Assembly (NCBI GenBank): GCA_016293925.1
Contig: JAEDCX010000027.1
Coordinates: 1 to 27,908 of the forward strand
Reading direction: 5' to 3'
Source: Lachnospiraceae bacterium
GTDB lineage: Bacteria > Bacillota > Clostridia > Lachnospirales > Lachnospiraceae
Length of the DNA: 27,908 bases
The position numbers were made by a program, and so were the translations under genes. Under the pieces are notes generated by a model. It was not told the origin of the DNA and did not search any database. It saw only the letters and a list, made by a program, of their open reading frames with translations. Each line of letters begins with the position of its first letter. The stretch's first letter is position 1. Below are positions 21,060 through 27,908 of this stretch, one piece after another.

Positions 21060-23923
21060 TTTTTGCATCCAAAGTAGTTATCGCTGTGTTTGCGGTAATC
21101 TATACGATAATTGCATATACGTCGGAACTGGTAGGGGAGAGTCGTCTCAAAAAGATATATTCCTTTCTGATGTTTCTGATCACCATGGGAATCCATGGGA
21201 TTGCCTTCGGGGTTCTGTGGATGATAAAGGAGGACTCCTTTTACCTTCTGTTCGGTCTCGGAACCGGAGCGGGACTTCTCATTTATAATATACTGTTATC
21301 CCTGTTGTATCGGAATCATGATCCGGTCATGAAGAATCATATGTGCTTTTTTCTGTCGGTGGGCATGATCATACTGTCCAGACTAAATCCGGACAAAAGC
21401 CTCCGTCAGGCCGGGATGATCGGTGTTGCAATGCTGATTTCCCTACTGATCCCGGTAATCATCCGAACATGCGGCTTCATCAGGAATCTATCGCTGGGAT
21501 TTGCCATTGCCGGCTTTGCGGTGTTACTGTATGTACTGGTCAGGGGAAATACCATAAACGGTGCGAGAATCTCCCTGACCCTTGCAGGTTTCACCTTTCA
21601 GCCGACAGAGTTTATCAAGATTATATTTGTCCTGTTTCTGTCTGCGTTTCTGGCCAAGAAGATTAGCAGGATGCGTATTCTGATTGCGGCATTGTTCTGT
21701 GCGGGATACATCGGAATCCTTGTTTTGTGTAAGGATCTGGGAAGTGCGGCCATTTTTGCCGTTACCTTTTTATTTCTGGTATATGAAGCCAGCGGAAAAA
21801 GAAGATATTTTCTGTGCGGTTGCGGAATCTTTCTGATCGGACTTGCGGGAGCATATCTCATGTTCAGCCATATCAGGGTTCGGTTTGACATGTGGATAGA
21901 CCCATGGCGTGATGTGGAAGGCGGAGGATATCAGATTGTTCAGTCTCTTTTTTCCATTGCAAACGGTGACTGGTTCGGAACGGGACTGATGCAGGGCAAG
22001 CCTACCCTGATTCCCTTTGTGGACGCGGATATGATCTTTTCTGCCATTGCAGAAGAACTCGGCGTTTTGTTCGGAATCTGTCTGATTCTGAACTGTCTGC
22101 ATTGCTATTACACAATCATGCACATGGCGAACCGTCTGGATACCGGATTCTACCGTTATGTAGCCTATGGGCTTGGGAATGCCTTCATTTTCCAGGTGCT
22201 CCTGACCATTGGCGGCGGGACGAAATACATTCCTCTGACCGGCATCACCCTGCCGTTTATCAGCTACGGTGGGAGCAGCATCCTGGCGACCGGTACCGTA
22301 TTCGGGATTCTGCAGGGACTGGCATTGGTAGCCAATGATGAAGTACTGGCACGGGAATTGAAGATGCGGGAGGAGATTTCGGGCAATGTAGCGGACATTG
22401 ACGGAATGGAAGAGGAGCCTCTGTGGGAGGAAATGCTTCCGGTTTTCTGGAATACGGAGGATGCGGAGACCGATTCGGATGAGGATCGGAAGAATTCTGC
22501 GGATGCGGCCAGAGTGATCAGGAAGCGTAATCACGCATTCCGCAACAGTATTCTTTTTGTTACTGCGTTATTTCTTGGGTTGTGTATGTATCTGATCTGG
22601 TTCACAGCGGTCCGGAGGACGGATGTACTGCGGAACGAATACAATGTGCTCAGAACTCGGAAAAGAGCAGAAGAATATCTGCGGGGAACCATTTATTCTG
22701 CAGACGGTAACATACTGGCATATACGGATTCCGGATCACCGGATCGGCGCATTTATCCCTATGGGGATCTGTTTGCGCATGTTGTGGGATATCAGAACGG
22801 ATCCGGTTCCGGGATTGAAGCGAAGGAGAATTATATGCTCTCCGTTGCCGATGTAAGCATCGTGACAGAATGGAAACATGTCCATTCCGGGGAATTGGTC
22901 AGCGCAGGCTCTGTATATACGACGCTGGATACCGATCTCCAGCAGACGGCGTATGATGCCCTTGGAGACCGGAGCGGAGCGGTTATCGTCATGCGGCCCA
23001 AAACCGGAGAGATCCTTGCCATGGTATCCAAACCATCCTTTGACCCGGGAAATATGGAGGATGTATTTCAGGCGATCAGTCAGGACAGTAACAGTACGGT
23101 ATTGATGAACCGTGCAACCCAGGGGCAATATCCGCCGGGTTCTACCTTTAAGATTTTTACCCTGCTGGAGTATCTTCGGGAATATCCCGGCGCGGCTACC
23201 GAATACGCATACCACTGTGACGGATCCTTTTCGTACGGGGATCATACGATCCGGTGTTATAACGGCAAACAGCATGGGGATGAGAATCTGATGGACAGTT
23301 TTGCCTACTCCTGCAACTGTGCCTTTGGGAATATCGGATTGCAGCTAAACCGGAATCGTTATGGGAAATTGCTGGATTCTATGCTGATGAATCAGTACCT
23401 GCCGTATCCGATGGCGTATGAGAAGAGCCGCTGCAACGTTACGGAAGAAACCACGGACGCTGCTCTGGTACAGATCTGCATCGGTCAGGGCACCACAACC
23501 ATGTCACCGTTGCATCTGGCCATGATTACCTCTGCCATTGCGTATGACGGAATTCTGATGAAACCCTATGTGGTGGAATCCTTCCGGCAATGCGACGGGA
23601 AGACGCAGCCTGCCGGCTACGCAGGAGAATACGGCAGGCTGATGACCTTGGAGGAAGCAGCGGTTCTGACCGAATATATGGCATCGGTAACGGATTACGG
23701 AACCGCCGCCAATATGAAAGAAGAATACCGGATTGCCGGGAAAACGGGTACCGCAGAGCATTCTGTCCGGAACGCTACGGCACATGCATGGTTCACCGGC
23801 TTTGCTCCCTATGAGAATCCCGAGATTGTGGTAACCGTAATCATGGAACGATCCGGTGCCGCTGCGGGAACCGCAGTGCCGGCTGCGGAGAAGATTTTTG
23901 AGACTTATTTTGACAAGTATTAA
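21056..23923 (+). CDS. SEDS glycosyltransferase (FtsW/RodA) fused to class B penicillin-binding protein
   Basis: A 955-residue protein. Residues 1 to about 430 form a multi-pass SEDS peptidoglycan polymerase: FQPTEFIK (181-188), DPWRDVEGGGYQIVQSL (282-298), the catalytic-site segment VDADMIF with Asp325 at the position of the essential SEDS Asp, and the C-terminal PFISYGGSS. About 430-490 is an acidic cytoplasmic linker. One further membrane helix (about 497-518) leads to a class B PBP with RGTIYSADGNILAY and a transpeptidase domain carrying SxxK (Ser696-Lys699), SCN (752-754) and KTG (896-898). Together they would polymerise glycan strands from lipid II and cross-link them. These are normally two interacting proteins. 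The short PBP part resembles actinobacterial PbpA. The start overlaps the U32 stop, indicating coupling. Whether it serves division, elongation or sporulation is unknown. Confidence 0.94.
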   Translation: MIFASKVVIAVFAVIYTIIAYTSELVGESRLKKIYSFLMFLITMGIHGIAFGVLWMIKEDSFYLLFGLGTGAGLLIYNILLSLLYRNHDPVMKNHMCFFLSVGMIILSRLNPDKSLRQAGMIGVAMLISLLIPVIIRTCGFIRNLSLGFAIAGFAVLLYVLVRGNTINGARISLTLAGFTFQPTEFIKIIFVLFLSAFLAKKISRMRILIAALFCAGYIGILVLCKDLGSAAIFAVTFLFLVYEASGKRRYFLCGCGIFLIGLAGAYLMFSHIRVRFDMWIDPWRDVEGGGYQIVQSLFSIANGDWFGTGLMQGKPTLIPFVDADMIFSAIAEELGVLFGICLILNCLHCYYTIMHMANRLDTGFYRYVAYGLGNAFIFQVLLTIGGGTKYIPLTGITLPFISYGGSSILATGTVFGILQGLALVANDEVLARELKMREEISGNVADIDGMEEEPLWEEMLPVFWNTEDAETDSDEDRKNSADAARVIRKRNHAFRNSILFVTALFLGLCMYLIWFTAVRRTDVLRNEYNVLRTRKRAEEYLRGTIYSADGNILAYTDSGSPDRRIYPYGDLFAHVVGYQNGSGSGIEAKENYMLSVADVSIVTEWKHVHSGELVSAGSVYTTLDTDLQQTAYDALGDRSGAVIVMRPKTGEILAMVSKPSFDPGNMEDVFQAISQDSNSTVLMNRATQGQYPPGSTFKIFTLLEYLREYPGAATEYAYHCDGSFSYGDHTIRCYNGKQHGDENLMDSFAYSCNCAFGNIGLQLNRNRYGKLLDSMLMNQYLPYPMAYEKSRCNVTEETTDAALVQICIGQGTTTMSPLHLAMITSAIAYDGILMKPYVVESFRQCDGKTQPAGYAGEYGRLMTLEEAAVLTEYMASVTDYGTAANMKEEYRIAGKTGTAEHSVRNATAHAWFTGFAPYENPEIVVTVIMERSGAAAGTAVPAAEKIFETYFDKY

Positions 23924-23960
23924 TCGATCTGTTCTTTTTCACCAACAATGATGCTACTGC

Positions 23961-23989
23961 TTGATTATATTGTTAAAATCGTCTATACT
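23961..23989 (+). promoter_or_regulatory. Promoter of the Nudix gene
   Basis: TTGATT (23961-23966), 17 bases, TATACT (23984-23989), placed upstream of AGGAGG at 24011. It supports a start at 24023 rather than further upstream. Confidence 0.65.
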
Positions 23990-24022
23990 AACAGTAAGAT
24001 ACACCTAAACAGGAGGATGGCT

Positions 24023-24484
24023 ATGATAGAAGCAACTAGCTGTGGCGGTGTGGTAATATTCAGAGGAAAGATTCTTCTGCTCTACAAGAATTATAAGGGC
24101 AAATACGAGGGATGGGTTCTGCCGAAAGGAACCGTCGAGGAAGGAGAAGAATACAAGGACACTGCTCTGAGGGAAGTTCTGGAGGAGTCTGGCGCGAAAG
24201 CGATGATCATGAAATATGTCGGGAAGAGTGAGTATACATTCAGTGTTCCCGAAGATATGGTATCCAAGGAGGTTCACTGGTACCTCATGATGGCAGACAG
24301 TTATTACAGTAAACCACAGCGCGAAGAGTACTTTGTTGATTCCGGCTTCTACAAGTATCATGAGGCGTATCATCTGTTGAAATATTCCAATGAAAAGCAG
24401 ATTCTGGAAAAGGCTTATCATGAATATCTTGAGATGAAGAAGAATAATCAATGGGGTATCCGGAGAGAAAAAGAAAGTAAATAG
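24023..24484 (+). CDS. Nudix hydrolase
   Basis: A 153-residue pyrophosphohydrolase of the Nudix family, with SCGGVVIFRGKILLLYK as the first strand and a complete Nudix box (G-x5-E-x7-REVLEESGA) binding the catalytic metal. LPKGTVEEGE matches the diadenosine-polyphosphate/MutT-like group, but the substrate cannot be assigned. AGGAGG at 24011-24016 sets the ATG at 24023; the frame is open further upstream, but that region contains the promoter. The gene is monocistronic and converges with the HD-GYP gene, with a shared hairpin between them. Confidence 0.9.
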   Translation: MIEATSCGGVVIFRGKILLLYKNYKGKYEGWVLPKGTVEEGEEYKDTALREVLEESGAKAMIMKYVGKSEYTFSVPEDMVSKEVHWYLMMADSYYSKPQREEYFVDSGFYKYHEAYHLLKYSNEKQILEKAYHEYLEMKKNNQWGIRREKESK

Positions 24485-24514
24485 TGCAGTAAACTACGCG
24501 GAATGCGTAAACAA

Positions 24515-24545
24515 AAATGGCTCTTGTGATGAACAAGGGCCATTT
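24515..24545 (-). terminator. Terminator of the HD-GYP gene, probably bidirectional
   Basis: A 13-base-pair stem (24515-24527 with 24533-24545, one wobble) with a GATGA loop. Read on the reverse strand it ends in CATTTTTGTTT, a good U-tract for the HD-GYP gene. On the forward strand only a short T-run follows, so it may also weakly end the Nudix transcript. Confidence 0.75.
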
Positions 24546-24583
24546 GAATTGACAGGGAAAACGAATTCTGTACGGATCATTCT

Positions 24584-25642
24584 TTACAGAATGGCGAGTA
24601 TGTTGATGTCTGACATGACGGCAAGATCGTAGATATTATTCTTGCTATCCTTCACGAGGGGGCGCGACAGCTTGTCCTGATTGATCAACAGAATCTCTCC
24701 GGTAATATCATTGCTCAGTTTGACTGTCATACCAAGCTGTGACAGTGCAATGTGATTGAGAATCGGCTGGATGATGAAGGTATTATACTTATCGAAACCG
24801 GTTCGTTCAAAGTTTGCAATGACCTGAAACGGATTCAGGCTGGTCCGGTAAGAGCGGGCAGAAGTCATGGCTTCGTAGGAATCCACCACCGCAATATATT
24901 TGGCAAAACTGTCAATCATATGTTCCGGAAGATGATTGGGATAGCCGGAACCGTCACAGCGCTCATGGTGCATCAGCGTCGCGTTCATAATATGTTCATT
25001 CAGATGCAGCGGTTTCAGAAGATCATAGCCGATCTGGGTATGGGTTTTCATCCAGTTGAATTCGAAATCGGAGAGTTTCCCGGGCTTCCAGAGAATCTTA
25101 TTCGGCAGCTTCAGTTTACCGATGTCATAGAAATACCCGCACAGCACAAGGGTATCGATATCTGCCCGGGGCAGACAAAGCCAGGTGCCGAATACCTTGG
25201 CAATGAGGGCGGAATTCAGGCAGTGGGCATACGTCATGTCGTCTTCCGAAGGAAGCATATTGTAAAGATAATCTAACAGTTTTTCGTTGGTTGTGGCACA
25301 TTTCAGAATGTTATTGGTAATCGTAACCAGAAAATCCAGATTGATGGGCGTGCCGTCTTTGATGTAGCTGTCAATCAGATATTTGTATGCATTCAGATTG
25401 TTGTCGTATTCCTGCTTAAAATGAGCAAACGCACGGCTGAGACGTATTTTCTCATTGTGCGTGGTGGCGTAATCCTCCGGTTCCTTGATGGAAACCGCCA
25501 TAATATCGAAACGCGCCAGTTTTTTGATCGTGTTGTCATCCAACACAGTATCGGCCGGAACGACAATACCATTTGACAGCGATACCGCGTCCTGTGCCAA
25601 TTCCATCCCCGGTTTTAAAGCCATACGTGCAACAGTAATCAT
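24584..25642 (-). CDS. HD-GYP domain protein with altered HD dyad
   Basis: A 352-residue cytoplasmic protein. An N-terminal region (about 1-120) without recognised catalytic motifs precedes an HD-GYP domain (about 135-300). His140, His201, HHERCDGSGYP (225-235) and Asp254 in VVDSYEAMTSARSYR are present. The HD motif itself reads FYDIGK, so the metal-binding His is Tyr172, with Asp173 kept. HD-GYP proteins usually hydrolyse cyclic di-GMP (or cGAMP); loss of this ligand suggests reduced or altered activity, or a binding-only role. GAGG precedes the start. It is transcribed alone and divergently from the gene at 25777. Confidence 0.88.
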   Translation of the reverse strand: MITVARMALKPGMELAQDAVSLSNGIVVPADTVLDDNTIKKLARFDIMAVSIKEPEDYATTHNEKIRLSRAFAHFKQEYDNNLNAYKYLIDSYIKDGTPINLDFLVTITNNILKCATTNEKLLDYLYNMLPSEDDMTYAHCLNSALIAKVFGTWLCLPRADIDTLVLCGYFYDIGKLKLPNKILWKPGKLSDFEFNWMKTHTQIGYDLLKPLHLNEHIMNATLMHHERCDGSGYPNHLPEHMIDSFAKYIAVVDSYEAMTSARSYRTSLNPFQVIANFERTGFDKYNTFIIQPILNHIALSQLGMTVKLSNDITGEILLINQDKLSRPLVKDSKNNIYDLAVMSDINILAIL

Positions 25643-25666
25643 CTTCTATCCTCTGGTAATCAATTC

Positions 25667-25695
25667 TCTATAACTATAGGTTAGTGAGGAATCAA
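25667..25695 (-). promoter_or_regulatory. Promoter of the HD-GYP gene
   Basis: On the reverse strand: TTGATT (25695-25690), 17 bases, TATAGA (25672-25667). An alternative -35 TTGACA lies at 25706-25701. The -35 region coincides with the AATCAATAAAA box read on the forward strand, so a protein bound there could repress this gene. Confidence 0.5.
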
Positions 25696-25745
25696 TAAAA
25701 TGTCAATGATTTTATCTTCTAATACGCTCAAAAATGTGTTACAAT
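25690..25745 (+). promoter_or_regulatory. Promoter and upstream box of the gene at 25777
   Basis: Extended -10 TGT-TACAAT (-10 at 25740-25745) with only a weak -35 (TTCTAA at 25717). The exact 11-mer AATCAATAAAA lies at 25690-25700, 50 bases before the -10, and is followed by TGTCAATGAT. This is the same geometry as in front of ilvB, ilvN2 and leuA. Confidence 0.5.
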
Positions 25746-25776
25746 ATCTCCAAAGTATGTGATTGGGGGATCCGTT

Positions 25777-26106
25777 ATGAGATTTTACCGCCGGATGTAT
25801 CTTGCAAAAGACTGCATGGATGATAAATCAAAGATTCAGCATTGTCTGAAACGCAGGAAACTGTTTCCGGATTATGTGATTATCACCATGGGCGAACATG
25901 CGGATCAGTTGGAGATTATGCATAGTGCGATGCTCTCTCAGCCCCATTACCGGAAAACAGATATGCGGATTATCGGAGCTGCCAGATCCAAACAGGATGC
26001 ATTCCTGCTGATGGAGCAGATTGCCTCCGATTCCTATGCGGCAGGATATGCCGGTAACATGCGGGAATATATTCAAGCCATGTGGGATGTGAAACAGAAG
26101 GAGTAG
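25777..26106 (+). CDS. Conserved-looking small cytoplasmic protein, function unknown
   Basis: A 109-residue protein without signal peptide or membrane segment, beginning MRFYRRMYLAKDC and containing LFPDYVIITMGEHADQLEIMHSA and DMRIIGAARSKQDAFLLMEQI. I do not recognise the family. ATG 25777 is chosen because GGGGGA lies six bases upstream; the frame extends to a GTG at 25759. It ends two bases before the DUF2953 gene and shares a promoter region, so it is probably the first gene of the ytfI/ytfJ-like operon. Its promoter carries the same box as the branched-chain amino acid genes. Confidence 0.75.
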   Translation: MRFYRRMYLAKDCMDDKSKIQHCLKRRKLFPDYVIITMGEHADQLEIMHSAMLSQPHYRKTDMRIIGAARSKQDAFLLMEQIASDSYAAGYAGNMREYIQAMWDVKQKE

Positions 26107-26108
26107 AT

Positions 26109-27059
26109 ATGCTTCCTATCATTTTGACAATCTTAAAGGTGATCGGAATCGTACTGTTGTGCATTCTGGGGCTGTTGATTCTGATCCTGTGCTGTATTCT
26201 GTTTGTGCCTGTCCGTTATCGGGCAGCCGTATCACAGAAGAAAGATACCGATGCGGTGTTGCGTGTACACTGGTTACTGCATATCATATCCATCAAGGCT
26301 GTATTTCGGGAGAAAAAGCTACGATGGAAATTGAGCGTTTTCGGAATTCCCATCCAGGACAGCAACCGGAAAGCGAAGCCGAAAAAGTCCCGGAAGCCCC
26401 ATAAAAAGAAGCAGGAGCAAGTGCAGGAAACGGCGGCAGAACAGGAGCCGGAGTCTTTGGTTCCACAGGAGCCGATGTCGGATCCTGCCAAGAAACCGGT
26501 ACCGGAAACGCAGCAGGAGCAGGCGGACGGGAATACTGCCGGTTGCGAAGCAGAAGCAGCCGACGGATGCGAAACCGATTCCACGGACACTTCCGGCGGG
26601 AGCGACCGGAGGCGTGGAGGGATTTTCCAAAAGATTCGTGGAATCCTGCAAAAGATACAGTACACAATTCATAACATATATGATAAAATAAAACAGATAT
26701 GTCACAATATCAGACGCTATCTGGATATTCTGGAGCGAGAGGAAACCGCCGCAGCCTGGAAACAGTGCACATGGGCAGTCAAGCACCTGATACACCATAT
26801 CAGGCCGCAAAACATGTCGGGGCATGTCCTGTTTGGCATGGAGGATCCTGCGACGACCGGTAGAATTCTCAGTTATGTATGTCTTCTTTTCCCTCTCTAC
26901 GGGGAGCATCTGGAGGTACAGGCTGATTTCGAGCAAAAGATTCTGGAAGCGGATGTTCGGATGCGGGGGCGGATCCGGGTGTTTACGGTATTGCGCATCG
27001 CCCTGCGGCTTTACCGGGATAAAAATGTCAGACATGTTCTGCATTGGCTCGGTAAATAG
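26109..27059 (+). CDS. DUF2953 membrane protein (YtfI-like)
   Basis: A 316-residue protein with an N-terminal membrane segment (about 3-33, very Leu/Ile-rich), a short beta-rich region with RVHWLLHIISIKAVF, a low-complexity Lys then Glu/Gln/Pro-rich linker (about 85-170), and a C-terminal DUF2953 domain (LFGMEDPATTGRILSY, then LYRDKNVRHVLHWL). In B. subtilis a DUF2953 gene, ytfI, precedes ytfJ, the same order as here, so a sporulation or spore-related role is likely but unproven. ATG 26109 is chosen because AGGAG lies six bases upstream; the open frame extends to 26082, inside the previous gene. Confidence 0.85.
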   Translation: MLPIILTILKVIGIVLLCILGLLILILCCILFVPVRYRAAVSQKKDTDAVLRVHWLLHIISIKAVFREKKLRWKLSVFGIPIQDSNRKAKPKKSRKPHKKKQEQVQETAAEQEPESLVPQEPMSDPAKKPVPETQQEQADGNTAGCEAEAADGCETDSTDTSGGSDRRRGGIFQKIRGILQKIQYTIHNIYDKIKQICHNIRRYLDILEREETAAAWKQCTWAVKHLIHHIRPQNMSGHVLFGMEDPATTGRILSYVCLLFPLYGEHLEVQADFEQKILEADVRMRGRIRVFTVLRIALRLYRDKNVRHVLHWLGK

Positions 27060-27104
27060 CGTAAATATTTCTTTAATGATTTCTGTGTGATGGAGGAATG
27101 ATTC

Positions 27105-27497
27105 ATGGCAGATAATAATTTTGCTAATGTAATGGAATCCCTGTTCAAGGGAATGGATTCTTTCCTGTCTGCAAAAACAGTTGTGGGAGAACCCACTCAG
27201 GTAGGAGAGAACATCATTATTCCGTTGGTGGATGTTTCGTTTGGCGTCGGTGCCGGAGCGAGTGTAAAGGATCATAAGAATACCGGGGCCGGAGGCATGT
27301 CCGGTAAGATGTCCCCGAGCGCCGTTCTGATCATCCGTCCGGACGGCACCACACGTCTTGTCAATGTGAAGAGCCAGGACAACATTACCAAGGTGCTGGA
27401 TATGATTCCTGATGTTGTGGATCATTTCAAGCACAAAAAGGATAACGATGTCACCGACGATGAAGCTGTAGATGTTGCTTTTGGAGAGGAATCATAA
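27105..27497 (+). CDS. ytfJ: Sporulation protein YtfJ / GerW family
   Basis: A 130-residue protein matching the GerW (YtfJ) family: LFKGMDSFLSAKTVVGEP near the N-terminus, IIIPLVDVSFGVGAGAS, a Gly-rich stretch and SAVLIIRPDG in the middle. In B. subtilis YtfJ is produced in the forespore, and the family is named for a spore germination phenotype. GGAGG precedes the ATG. Its place after a DUF2953 gene reproduces the B. subtilis ytfI-ytfJ order and supports a spore-forming host. Confidence 0.92.
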   Translation: MADNNFANVMESLFKGMDSFLSAKTVVGEPTQVGENIIIPLVDVSFGVGAGASVKDHKNTGAGGMSGKMSPSAVLIIRPDGTTRLVNVKSQDNITKVLDMIPDVVDHFKHKKDNDVTDDEAVDVAFGEES

Positions 27498-27551
27498 GAA
27501 TAATATCGTCATCCATACAATATACTGATAAAAAAGAACGAAAGCTTTGCG

Positions 27552-27695
27552 ATGAAGAAACTGTTTGGATTTATCTGCTTCTGGGTTGCGGTTGGCATTC
27601 TGTTGTGCCTTCTGATTCCCTATAAAGCGCTGTCTGTTGTATGTATGATTGTGTTGCTCTTATTGGGATATAATCTCTATTTTCAGAGATGTTAA
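27552..27695 (+). CDS. 47-residue membrane peptide
   Basis: A short ORF starting MKKLFGFICFWVAVGILL and ending LGYNLYFQRC, almost wholly hydrophobic with two possible membrane segments (about 4-22 and 26-43) around a central Pro-Tyr-Lys turn. The ribosome site is weak (GAACGAAAG). Support is positional: it follows ytfJ by 54 bases and its stop is one base before the next ATG, which suggests coupling. In other Firmicutes small hydrophobic ORFs often lie near ytfJ. Function unknown. Confidence 0.6.
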   Translation: MKKLFGFICFWVAVGILLCLLIPYKALSVVCMIVLLLLGYNLYFQRC

Positions 27696-27696
27696 G

Positions 27697-27908
27697 ATGG
27701 ACAAATTCGATAAGATTGCAGAGAAAATTGAATGTGTGGAAGACGAGGATGTGAAGCTGTGGCTCTTCTGGGAGAATGTCCGTATCAAAGCGGAACGCAG
27801 TGAACTGGAGAATCAGATTGCTGCATTCGAGGAACAGAAGGAACAGCAGGACAGAATCTTTCAGGAACGGGAGCAGGCGATTGCGCTGCAAAGCAAGATG
27901 GCTGCCCA
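27697..27908 (+). CDS. Coiled-coil protein, truncated by window end
   Basis: An open frame from ATG 27697 (MDKFDKIAEKIECVEDEDVK) to the end of the window, 70 full codons without a stop. It contains a charged, Glu/Gln-rich heptad-like region (ERSELENQIAAFEEQKEQQD) typical of a coiled coil. It starts one base after the membrane peptide stop. The rest lies outside the window, so the family cannot be assigned; it could be a helical scaffold or a division/sporulation factor. Confidence 0.6.
   Translation, partial: MDKFDKIAEKIECVEDEDVKLWLFWENVRIKAERSELENQIAAFEEQKEQQDRIFQEREQAIALQSKMAA

Overview
The window looks like a chromosomal segment from a spore-forming Clostridia-type Firmicute, most likely Lachnospiraceae-like. 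The basis is moderate GC with AT-rich intergenic regions, strong AGGAGG ribosome sites, SigA-type TTGACA/TATAAT promoters, a GerW/YtfJ sporulation protein next to a DUF2953 (YtfI-like) protein, ZapA, a Gx-transporter/NusG-II pair, and a B. subtilis-like xpt plus nucleoside ABC transporter. I see no rRNA, tRNA, CRISPR array, insertion sequence or prophage.

Layout. (1) 1-1842: a small membrane-anchored protein, a convergent lipoprotein, and a zinc-ribbon membrane protein with a glutamine-rich tail. (2) 1861-9863: branched-chain amino acid block ilvB-ilvN-ilvN2-ilvC, terminator, leuA-leuC-leuD. There are two acetolactate synthase regulatory subunits, and LeuA carries a C-terminal AraC-type DNA-binding domain. 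ilvD and leuB are absent from the window. (3) 9874-15748: purine salvage and uptake, made of xpt behind a leader hairpin/terminator, a BMP-family lipoprotein, and a nucleoside ABC transporter (ATPase plus two permeases). (4) 15758-18840: NusG-II protein, Gx transporter, ruvA, ruvB, then zapA from its own promoter. (5) 18906-23923: a U32-family protein translationally coupled to a 955-residue fusion of a SEDS glycosyltransferase (FtsW/RodA type) with a class B penicillin-binding transpeptidase. (6) 23961-27908: a Nudix hydrolase, a reverse-strand HD-GYP protein lacking the HD histidine, and a forward cluster of unknown protein, DUF2953, YtfJ/GerW, a 47-residue membrane peptide and a truncated coiled-coil ORF.

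The most interesting signals are these. First, the LeuA-AraC fusion joins an enzyme, a leucine-sensing-type domain and a DNA-binding domain in one intact frame. Second, a box (AATCAATAAAA or a near variant, usually followed by TGA) lies 50-52 bp upstream of the predicted -10 of four forward promoters: ilvB, ilvN2, leuA and the gene at 25777. Together they suggest a self-contained leucine-responsive regulon in which LeuA itself may be the regulator; this is inference. Third, the single-chain SEDS-PBP is a covalent version of the usual two-protein cell-wall synthase.
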